Positions 13,860 to 26,100 of a stretch of 64,000 bases of DNA are shown here, piece by piece. Each line of letters opens with the position of its first letter. The first letter of the stretch is position 1. Location: NCBI GenBank assembly GCA_032717465.1, contig CM064666.1:890001-954000 (forward strand), written 5' to 3'. The notes beneath the pieces were generated by a model, which saw nothing but the letters and a program-made list of their open reading frames with translations, was not told the DNA's origin and did not search any database. This DNA comes from Coenobita brevimanus (taxonomy: Eukaryota > Arthropoda > Malacostraca > Decapoda > Coenobitidae). The position numbers were made by a program, and so were the translations under genes.

Positions 13860-13917
<58 letters not shown>

Positions 13918-13984
13918 CCACCACTGCAACTGCCACTGCCATCATCATCATTGTCATCATCATCATTGTCATCATCATCCAGCC

Positions 13985-14034
<50 letters not shown>

Positions 14035-14449
14035 TTTATATACAGTATATGTAAGTGCATGTATGTGTGTGTATGATAAGAAAAGCAGATCTTATATAAC
14101 CTGTCATGTTAACCACTAAAATACATTCATTTACCATGGAAGACAATGCAGAAATATCACACAAAATTTTCAGTGACTCTTTTTTTCAATTTTTTTTAAA
14201 TTTCCCACTGCCACTGCCACTCCCACACCAGCAGACCAACCCTGTAACATTTATTCACTTCCTCCCCCCACTGCCACACCCACACCAGCAGCCTGAGCCA
14301 TCCGTACAGCATATACCCACCAAATGAACTCCCACAGGCATCTTGAAATGAACGGATCTTGGATTGGGCTCCCTTGTTTGTGTTTTTTCGTGGAGGGAAC
14401 AATCGTACAGGCTTCTGGCCTTTGGTTCCTTCTTCCTTGCATAAAACAT

Positions 14450-14515
<66 letters not shown>

Positions 14516-14563
14516 GGGACAGTACAAGCTTGACTTATTCCTGTAAAGATACAATTAGGTTTG

Positions 14564-14601
<38 letters not shown>

Positions 14602-14651
14602 TTATGGACCACAAAACTGTCTAATTAATTTCCTTTCTCCTGACAGATGAT

Positions 14652-14685
<34 letters not shown>

Positions 14686-15725
14686 TTATGGACCACAAAC
14701 ACCTCCACGTAATTCCCTTTCTCTCAACAGATGGCAGCACACTCTTCCTCTCTCTGGGGTCGTACATTTCCCCGCTGAGCCAGGCAGTCAGCGGCCCAGA
14801 GACCATCAGCGCGGTGCAGAGCGTGACGGCCTTCCTCACCGACAACACCCACCTCATAGCGAACCCCGGGATTAGGTTGCCAGTGCGGACAGACGCCACG
14901 GCTCTCTACCAGATTGCCGATTTCTGGGAGCGGAAGTTCAAGAGCAGCGACCTTAGTAAATACATCATTAGAAAGTGAGTGAGGCGGTCAGGATTCCGTG
15001 GGCTTGGAGTGGGGGGTGAATGAGTGTGTGGCCCATTTTATTTATTTATTTTATTTATTGCATATTTCTGGAAGAGGAAGTTCAAGAGTAGTAAGTGAGT
15101 GAGCTGATGTCAGGATTCCATGGGCTTGGAATGGGGGGTGAATGAGTGTGTGGCCCATTTATTAGGTAGAGTTTTCCTAGTTCCTCTTCTGTCTGTTTTT
15201 TTCTTGCTCTCTGGACTCTAATTCAACCCATTCTTAGATAGGGAAAGAGGTGTGGATGATGACTGATGATGATGGTGATGATGATGATGACTGATGATGA
15301 TGGTGATGATGATGATGACTGATGATGATGGTGATGATGATGATGACTGATGATGATGGTGATGATGATGATGACTGATGATGATGGTGATGATGATGAT
15401 GACTGATGATGATGGTGATGATGATGATGACTGATGATGATGATGGTGATGATGATGAGGAGGAGGAGGAGAAAGAAAAAGAGGAGGTTGTTGTTGATAA
15501 TAGTGATGATTGATGATGATGATGATGACATGATATGAGGAGGAGGGTGATGGTCATGATATTGATGATGATGATGATGATGATGATTGATGGTGATGAT
15601 GATGATGATGATGATTGATGGTGATGATGACATAGATGATACGAGGAGGAGCATGATGGTGATGATTGATGGTGACGATGATGATGATGATGATGACGTA
15701 GATGATACAAGGAGGAGCATGATGG

Positions 15726-15757
<32 letters not shown>

Positions 15758-16375
15758 GTGATGATGTTGATGATGATGATTGATGGTGATGATGATGGTG
15801 ATGATGTTGATGATGATGATGATGCTGATGATGATTGATGGTGATGATGACATAGATGATACGAGGAGGAGCATGATGGTGATGATGATAATGATGGTGA
15901 TGATGGCAGTGTTTGCATGAAAGCTTAAAGAGTACATGCATACTGTATGACCTCAGGGTTAAGGCAGTGAATAAGGAGGCTGCCAGAGATCAAGCAGCAT
16001 GGAGAGCCGCCAGGAGGTGATCAAGACCAACACAAGCAAGCATGCTGGAGCCTTGATAAATGAAACAAATGGGAAGGCTGCCAGAGATCGAGCAGCATGG
16101 AGAGCCGCCAGGAGGTGACCAAGACCAACACAAGCAAGCATGTTGGAGCCTTTATAAACGAAACAATGAACAGGGAGGCTGCCAGAGATTGAGCAGCATG
16201 GAGAGGCGGTACATAGAAGCATTTTGGAGCATTTAAAAACAAAACAAATGAATAGGGAGGCTGCCAGAGATTGAGCAGCATGGAGAGCCGGTACATAGAA
16301 GCATTTAGGAATCTTTATTAATGAAATGAATGATATAACACAAACTGTACCTTAATAAACTGTTCTCTCTCTCTC

Positions 16376-16409
<34 letters not shown>

Positions 16410-16845
16410 GTACGCGGCCGCACCTTCAGGAGTGATGGTGATGTACCCTGGGACGCTGATGGACCGCAGCTTCGACCCGCGCTCCCAGAGGTGGTACCTG
16501 GGCGCCCTGGCCTCCCCCGGCAAGGTCGTGGTCTCGCCCCCTTACCTCGACCCAGGTGGAGCGGGCCACATCGTCACTCTTTCGCACACCATTTATCAGG
16601 TCGGCACTTTTATCATCGTTATCATCATTGTCATCGTCATCATCACCATTATCATTATCATTCCTTTATCTGTATTTCCCACTGCTTATGACCTCCAGTC
16701 TTTCAAATGCAGTGTGTCCAGGCATCTCGAAGTGAATGGATCGCTCTCTCTCATCATCATCATTATCATTCCTTCATCTGTATTTCCCACTGCCTATAAC
16801 CTCCAGTGTTTCAAATGCAGTGTGTCCAGGTGTCATGAAGTGAAT

Positions 16846-16887
<42 letters not shown>

Positions 16888-18190
16888 AATACAAAGAAGG
16901 AGGAACCAAAGGCCAGAATCCCACAAGATTGTTCCCTCCAAGAAAAAACAAAAACAACAAGTGAGCCAAATTTACGATTCGTTCATTTTGCGATGCCTGG
17001 ACACACCGCGTTTGAAAGGCTGGAGGCCATAGGCAGAGGGAAATAACGCTGCAATCCATCATCCACTCGGGTGATGGAGTGCGAGTTGAGGGACATACGA
17101 GTGGGCATCGAAGCCATTTCAGCGCTGTTTGTGAAGGTGTCTGTCTGTCTGTCTGTAGCACCATTTACAAAGCTTACTAACACAGGGCGACATGGAGGTG
17201 ATTTGTTTGTGGCCACCCCGAACGGGATTGAGGCGTCTGGCAATAGATAGATAGATAGACTAACACCTCATCCTTATTGGGATAATATTAATGGTGTGGC
17301 TAGATCTTTTTTTTTTTTATGTGAAGAAGAAGGAACCAAAGGCCACGAGTCCACAATAACTGTTCCTTCCAAGAGAAAAACAAAATACAAGAGAGCCAAA
17401 TTCAAGATCCATTCATTTTGAGATGCCTGGACACACTGCGTTTGAAAGACTGGAGATCATAGGAAGCAGGAAATACAGACAGAGACAGACAGTTCCAGAG
17501 TTCCATGAAGGTGTGTGTGTGTTTTTCCAGGGAGGGTCAGCAGCCATGCACTCACCGGCGGACCCAGTGGTGGCGGTGTTGGCAGCGGACTTCACCCTGG
17601 GGTACGTGTACAAACTGCTGCTGGACCTGGAGCCATCGTGTGACCACCCACCACACCAAGGTACCGGCTGCTTGAAGTCTGTCTGTCTGTCTCTCTGTCT
17701 CTCACGTCTCTCTGTCTGTCTGTCTATCCATATATCTATATCTGTCCATCTATCTGTCTGTCTATAGTCAAACACACACTGCAAAGAATTATTTCAGGGT
17801 CTTTCTATCTATCTGTCTATCTATCTGTCTGTGTGTCTGTATATCTATCCATCTGTCTCTCTATCTATCTGTCGGTCTCTGTCTGTCTGTCTATATATCT
17901 ATCCATCTCTCTGTCTATCTATCTATCTGTTGGTCTCTGTTTGTCTGTCTGTCTATATATCTATCCATCAATCTGTCTGTCTATCTATCTATCTATCTGT
18001 CTGTCTCTGTTTGTCTGTCTGTCTATATATCTATCCATCTATCTGTCTATCTATAGTCAACCACATTCACACTGCAAAGAATGATCTCAGGGTCTGTTTG
18101 TCTGTCTGTCTATATATCTATCCATCTATCTGTCTATCTATAGTCAACCACATTCACACTGCAAAGAATGATCTCAGGGCCTCTCTGTCT

Positions 18191-18225
<35 letters not shown>

Positions 18226-19514
18226 AATAAATAAAATAAGTGAGTAAATTAAATCAGGTGAATTACAACACAGTACAGTACCGCCTTGGTAGTCAAAGCA
18301 GTTTAAAAATCGTTGGTGCGATGTGGACTAATGTCTGATATATCGGAAAAAGTCCGGGTTAGCAGGGGTGAGTCCGGATGTCGCTTTTAAGGGAATGTCA
18401 CATTTTTCGGACTGGTTTGGGCTCCAATTAGTCCGTTATAGCGAGGTCGTACTGTACTGTAAAGAAAAACGGAAGGTGACATGACGAGGGCTTTCAGTAT
18501 GTTACGTGTTTGGTTCGCGTTTGGTTCACAGGTAAGGAAGAGCAGCAGGTCCGTTGCTTCCTGGTGGACCACGAGGGGTACCTGGTGGCCCACCCGTCCC
18601 TCCTCGCCCCGGCCTCGTCCCACGCGCCCCCAGCCAGCGTCCCCCCACACATCACACACCAGGTACGGCATCTTGACACCCTGTACTGTGGTGTGTTTTG
18701 TAGTGTTAATCTTGCACTTCTTCGTGACTAGCTTCATATTCTGTTGTTAACCTTCTGCACTTCTTCATGACTAGCAGCATATTCTAGTGTTAGTCTTCTG
18801 CACTTCATCATGACTAGCATTATATTCTAGTGTTAATCTCTTGCACTTCTTCATGACTAGCAGCATATTCTGTTGTTAATCTTCTGCACTTCTTCATGAC
18901 TAGCATTATATTCTAGTGTTAATCTCTTGCACTTCTTCATGACTAGCATCATATTCTAGTGTTAATCTCTTGCACTTCTTCATGACTAGCATCATATTCT
19001 AGTGGTAATCTCTTCTATAACTCAGTATTCAAGGTGGAGAGATGGTAATATTGGGCCAAGTTAGAGTGAAGAGAGTATAGACAATTGGTAGCAAGGGATT
19101 AATGCTAGAATATGCTGCTAGTCACAAAGAAGTGCTAGAGATGGTGTGTTAATGCTAGAATATGATGCTAGTCACAAAGAAGTGCATAGAGAGGATGTGT
19201 TAATGCTAGAATATGATGCTAGTCACAAAGAAGTGCTATAGAGGATGTGTTAATGCTAGAATATGATGCTAGTCACAAAGAAGTGCTATAGAGGATGAGA
19301 TATGCTGGAATATGATGCTAGTCACAAAGAAGTGCTAGGGATTATGTGTTAATGATAGAATATGATGTGAGTCACAAGGAAGTACTATAGAGGATGTGTT
19401 AATGCTAGAATATGCTGCTAGTCATGAAGAAGTGCTAGAGAGATGTGTTAATGCTAGAATATGATGCTAGTCACAAAGAAGTGCATAGAGAGGATCTCTG
19501 GATAAGCTGTTGGT

Positions 19515-19566
<52 letters not shown>

Positions 19567-19929
19567 CCATATCTTAGTAAAACATGAGGTGATGATGATG
19601 ATGATGATGATGATAATGACGATGGTGATAGTGGTGATGATGATGGTGGTGGTAATGATGATGATGATAATGACGATGATGATGATAATGAGGATGGTGG
19701 TGGTGGTGATGATGATGATGATGATGATGATGATGGTGATGTAATTCCACACCCAGGAGCCAGTGGTGTCGATGGAGCTGCTGGGTGGTGGTGGCGGTGG
19801 CGGACTGCTAAGCAAGGAGTGGTGTGGTAGGTGGTGGCGTGGCGCAAGTGAGCGACATTACTCCCTCCGCCTCCCCCAGGGCCAGATTGTTGCCTCACCT
19901 GCACCGGGTGACACTCAGGTAAGAAAAAA

Positions 19930-19967
<38 letters not shown>

Positions 19968-22780
19968 CAAAGAAACGTAAAATATTGGAAATGGGTATAA
20001 GTACCAAGAGGCCATCACTGAATTATTTGATGGGTAATGAACCAATCACAAAAGCGAGAGAAGAGAAAGATTTGGGAGTGCTGGTCCAAGATAGTTTGTC
20101 ACCTGATAAACACATTAACAAGGCAGTTAGAGAGACGTATAAACTCCTGACTAATATAAGAGTAGCTTTTCATTATATGGATGAGGAGATGATGAAAAAA
20201 TTGATAGTGGCCATGACCTGCCCCAGGTCGGAATATGCAGCAGTAGTGTGGTCCCCACACAAAAAGAAAGATATAAACAAGATTGAAAGAATACAAAGAA
20301 CAGCAACCAAGATGGTCCCCAGTCTGGCAGACCTGTCGTACAGAGAGGGGCTTGAAAAACTGGATTTGGCTTCCTTAGAGGAAAGGAGAAAGAGGGGTGA
20401 CATGATTGCAGTGTTCAGGACCATGATGGGAGTAGATAGAATTGATAGAGAAGATCTGTTTGTATGGGATAAGAGAGCAACAAGAGGACACGGAATGAAA
20501 CTGAAGAAGCCAAGCTGCTTGAAGGATATCAAGAAATATAGTTTTCCTTATAGATGTATAGACCTGTGGAATAGCCTGGACAAAGAGATCGTCCAGTCTA
20601 AAAACTTAATTGAGTTTAAAGCTAAATTTGACTTATTGAGAAACAGAGACAGGACCCCACGAGTGTAGCTCATTTCCTGTATATCACAACTAGGTAAATT
20701 CTGTTAGGTAAATACACACACAGATGGATGATGGTGAGAAATAGATAGAGAGGAGGGCAGACACAGAAAAAGAATGATTAAGGTGAAGAAAGAAGTAGGC
20801 AGCACTACATCAAGTGAGTGGATGATGGTAGTATGATTTAATGTGTGGTAGTTAGATGAGTAATATAATGATATGTAATGTCACAGCGGCTCTCCATACT
20901 GCTCAGTCTCTGGCAGCCTCCCTAGTCAGTCCCTTATCCCTAAGGTCACACTAATATTATGTAATATAATGTAATGTTGGGTAGTACAGTAACATTACAT
21001 TCGACCCCACAGGAAGATAGCACGTGCCTTCAGTACGCTTTAGCTGCCGTCCCCTCCACCAACCTCATTCTGGGCATTATCAACCAGACCTGCTCCCCTG
21101 CCGTCGCCTTCTGTCCCTGCAGTATGGTGAGTCGATGCCCGTTGTGTTATCAGAAGCTCCCTAACACCTTTTCCCAAGTAATTTGTTTTGGTTATTATAC
21201 CTTGCTGTCCTCATCTGTGTTACATAAATCCTTCTGCCAGACCTGCTGCCCTGCCATTGGTTAACCCTACACGCCGGGGGTTTTCCGATGTCACACGCTC
21301 CTCCCTATGGGGTAATTTCCATGATTTTGGAAAAAATACCCGTACTTCAAACCATAATATCTGCCAGACTGTAACAGCTAGAGAAAAAATTATAGATACA
21401 TAAGACTCATCAACTCTTCCTCTTTCAAATGATGGTATCCCCACATCTGTAGGAGGTCCCGTCGATGAGTAAGGATATGTTAAAGTTCAAAGGGTAGCAG
21501 GAAGATGCTTGTGGCTATACACATCAACCAGCGTTGCTCTGCGCCCAAAATCATGACAGCCATACACGTCAACTGGCGCGTAGGGGTTGAAGAGGCTCCT
21601 CGACACCTCTTCTTCGCCAGTTTACTTTTAGGTTCTCTTGTCAGTTATGGAGTCTCCTTAACACCTCATCCTTAATGATTTATTTTGCTTATTACATCTT
21701 ACTGTCCCCTTCTGTATTAAATCCATCTAATAATGCCATTTCCAAAGTAATTTTATTTGTGATCATATTCAGCTTAGGGAGACCATTTTATTTCTCTCCA
21801 TTTTTTATTTACCTCCATTTTTTATTTCCCTCCATTTTTGTATTTCCCTCCATTTTTGTATTTCCCTCCATTTTTTTATTTCTCTCCATTTTTTATTTCC
21901 CTCCATTTTTGTATTTCCCTCCATTTTTGTATTTCCCTCCATTTTTTTACTTCCCTCCATTTTTTTATTTCCCTCCATTTTTTTTATTTCCCTCCATTTT
22001 TTTATTTCCCTCCATTTTTTTTATTTCCCTCCATTTTTTTTACTTCCCTCCATTTTTTTCTTCCCTCCATATTTTATATCCCTCCATTTTTTATTTCCCT
22101 CCATTTTTGTATTTCCCTCCATTTTTTATTTCCCTCCATTTTTTTATTTCTCTCCATTTTTTATTTCCCTCCATTTTTGTATTTCCCTCCATTTTTTATT
22201 TCCCTCCATTTTTTATTTCCCTCCATTTTTGTATTTCCCTCCATTTTTTATTTCCCTCCATTTTTGTATTTCCCTCCATTTTTTATTTCCTTCCATTTTT
22301 TATTTCCTTCTATTTTTTATTTCCCTCCATTTTTTATTTCCCTCCATTTTTGTATTTCCCTCCATTTTTGTATTTCCCTCCATTTTTTATTTACCTCCAT
22401 TTTTTATTTACCTCCATTTTTTATTTACCTCCATTTTTGTATTTCCCTCCATTTTTTATTTACCTCCATTTTTTATTTACCTCCATTTTTTATTTACCTC
22501 CATTTTTGTATTTCCCTCCATTTTTTATTTCATGCCATTTTTTATTTCCCTCCATTATTATTATTATTATTATTATTATTATCATGCCATTATTATTATT
22601 TCCCTCCATTTTTTTTTTCCCTCCATATTTTTCTTCCCTCCATATTTTATGTCCCTCCATTTTTTATTTCCATCCATTTTTTATTTCCCTCCATTTTTTT
22701 TTTTTCTTCCATTCAATATCCCTTATACACATTTTTTTGTGTGATGGATTATTATATTTCTCTATATTTATTATTATTAC

Positions 22781-22820
<40 letters not shown>

Positions 22821-23050
22821 CACACCACCCTTACCATTATTATTTATTCATCAGTATTTATTTATTTATTTGTTTTTTTACCCTGTCTCTCTGATGTTAT
22901 TTTTCATATTAATTTTGGTCACTTCTGTACATATCATATATATATATATCAAAATTCAGGTGAGGGTTTTGTAGTGAAGGGATAAATGAAGTCTCTCTCT
23001 CTCTCTCTCTCTTTCTCCAGGATAACTACCTGTGCCCAAGTGAATCAATA

Positions 23051-23102
<52 letters not shown>

Positions 23103-26100
23103 AGTGAATATATACAAACTTTTTTTTCTTTTTTTTTTTTACAGGATGATCGACTGTGCCTAAACTGCCAGCTGGTGGAGGCCGGGGCGTGTGAGTGTCC
23201 CTGTGAGTGTCCCCTGTCCCCTAACCCCTGCCCCGACACTGCCCCGGGACCCCACCTCCCCCCGCACCCCTCGACACCATCCGACACCCCAGGACACACC
23301 AACGGCACCCCAGAGGCTCGTAATCAAATATGGCGGACGTACTTCAGCAGCGCAGATGGTGGGCCGAGAGTACTAGCGTTGGATGCACAGGTTTGCATCA
23401 CAAGTAGTACATGTTACAGGCGGATTTGTACTGTATTACCAGGCAGGATCGTATTACAAGAGGGTGTGGTGGTGAGGCTGTGTGTGTGTGTGTCGGAGCT
23501 GGATTCACATGCCACACCCCAGATGCCCACCATCGGGTCCTCACTTCGTTTCGTTTATAAAGGCAGCATCGTATTGTTTATAAAATCTCCAACATGCTTG
23601 CTTCCGTTGGCCCTGCTCACCTAATGGCGGCTCTCCACGCTGCTTGATCTCTGGCAGCCTCCCTGTTCAGTCCCTTATCCCTGAGGTCACATTCTATGGC
23701 CTCGTCCCAGGTCCTGTTCAGTCTGCCTCTTGCAACTCCACCCCCCAATCTTCAAACTTTTCACACTTCTCATCTTCCACACCCAACTGTCTTCCTCCAT
23801 CCTCTCCACATGCCCAAACCATCTCAGTCTACCCCTCCTCAATTGTATAATAATGCTTACCATCTGGATGTGGATGTGATAGAAAGCATTAGGAGAAATA
23901 CATTGAGGTGGTTTGGCCGTGTGGAGAGGATGGAGAGCGAGAGACTAACGAGGAGAGTGTATGTGAGTGAGGTAGAGGGAGGGAAAAGGGAAGGGGAGGC
24001 TGAGGATGAGATGGAGGGATGGAGTGGAGAGGTATATGGGTGAGGGGGGTGTGAGCTGGGGGGAGGGCAGTGAAATGGCAGTGGACAGGGTAACGTGGAG
24101 GTGTTTTGTTTGTGGCCACCCCATGCAGGATTAAGGCATCTGGCAATAGATAGATAAATAGATAGATAGATAACCTTACCTATTCAGCATAGGATAGACT
24201 CTTTGAATAGGTGTTAGAAATTCTGTCTATCTGTCTGTCTATTGCCAGACCCCTCATTCCCGTTTGGGGTGGCCACAAACAAATCGCCTCCATGTCGCCC
24301 TGTCCCCCGCCATTTCACTGCTCTGCTCCCAACTCACACCCCCCTCTCTCATAGAAAGAAATTGCTTTAATAAATTTTCAAGAATATAATAGGGCTTTCC
24401 TGGGTTAAGTAAAGCAATCTAGTAGTAACAAGACTAGCTAAAAAAAAAAAAAGATACTACTGTATATATGTCACCCAGATTCATTTTTTTTTTTTAATGC
24501 AAGAAAGAAGGAACCAAAGGCCAGGAGTCTGCAAAATTTTTCACTCCAGGGAAAAACAGAAACTAAGAAAATACGGTTAACGTGCAATTTAGGCAGTTCG
24601 TGCTGCTGCTTGACAGTTAAATATCACTTTAGGACAGGCCTCTCACATTGAAGCTATCCATTTCCTACTTCCTATGGTCTCCAGTCTTTTAAATGCAGTG
24701 TGTCCGGGCATCTCAAAATGAATGGATCTTGAATTTGGCTCTCTTTTGTATTGTTTTTGTTTTTTTCTTGGAAGGAACGGTTTGTGGGCTCCTGGCCTTT
24801 GGTTCCTTCTTTCTTGCATGAAAAAAAAAGTTATGCTATATTTTAACCCCTCTTGTTCAGGAAGCCCCTCCTAACTTTAAATTGTTTTGGAAATAACAAT
24901 GATAAACTAAAAATATATTCACCTGGATTTAAGAGGTTAATAATTCATTCCACAGCCCCCAGCCCAGGCCCCCACCTGCCCCCGCACCCCAGAGGCACCC
25001 ACGCCCCTCCAGTACTCCATTGGCCTGCTGACCCACCTTGACCCATGTGTTGACCCGGAGTGCTCACGACATGTGACGCCCGGCGCGTGTCTGGGCGTGG
25101 CGGGGTGCGTGTGGTGTCACGTGAAGGCGGACCGCGAATCGCCCATCCCCCACCCGCACTGCACACCCGTCCACCAGTGCTATGGGGGCATCCTGGGGGG
25201 ACCTTCGCCCTACCCACACGGTCTGGCCACACTCCCGCACTCCGACAACACCCATGGAGAGTCAGGCAGTCCCATTGGCCCAGGTAAATTAGTCGTTTTT
25301 GTATCGTCTTTCTGCACTCCACGCACATCCCTCAATAATTATCTCTACTTGATATTTATTCTGTCATTTTGTTTTGTTTATAAAGGCTCCAACATCCTTG
25401 AATGCATCAGCTTTGGTCACCTAATGGCGGCTCTCCATGCTGCTCGATCCCTGGCAGCCTCCCTATTCAGTCTTTTATCTCTGAGGTCGCATTCTATGAC
25501 CTCGTCCCAGTCTTTCAGCCTGCCTGTCACAACCCTATCCTCAACATTCACACGGCTCACAATCTCCATCCAGTTGTCATCCTTCACCCTCTCCACATGC
25601 CCAGACCATCTCAGTCTACCCCTCCTCATCACAACACCAACACAGTCAGGAGTTGTTTCATTTAAAATTCCTTGCTCATATAACACCTATTGGCAATTAT
25701 ATCTTTATTTACTCTATTGTGATTAACAGTAGGTGACTTATGAAGTTTGGAAATTATCTGTAATGTTAAATGGGATATATAAAATTATATTTATAACAAA
25801 GTAAAATATATATTTTGATTGTTATTATATTAGTATATTAGACTGTTTTTATTATAAAACAAGGGTAAATTATGCAGTATTGTATATACAGTACATGAAT
25901 TTAATTATTACACTTCACAGCTCACACTTGACAAGTTGACACACCCGTCCACCTCTGCTCTTCAGCTTTAAGCTCCTCATACACAGTCAGACTCCTTCAA
26001 CAACTGAGACAGCTCCATCTTGAGCAGGTTCATGTTGCCCTTCATAAAAACAAACCACTCAGAGTTCTTAGAGGTTAGGCTGGTTTACCGGCGGGTTTGT

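Noticed and set aside
13652..14119. Poly-His/poly-Asp/poly-Gly proteins
   Set aside because: ACC/ATC trinucleotide microsatellites give such frames on both strands.
19763..20668. A 301-codon gene joining GGGGGLLSKEW to the RT-like part
   Set aside because: It fuses CACHD1 exon 14, its intron with (CA)n and a LINE fragment by chance; the exon 14 donor and the exon 15 continuation are clear.
21675..22985. 436-codon frame rich in PSIFYFPPF
   Set aside because: It is a translation of a 16-17-bp pyrimidine minisatellite; a second frame over the same DNA is equally open.
23351..23365. Alternative donor of exon 16 at GATG|GTGGGC
   Set aside because: It gives phase 1, which does not match the phase-0 start of exon 17 (PPAQAPTC); GCACAG|GTTTGC does.
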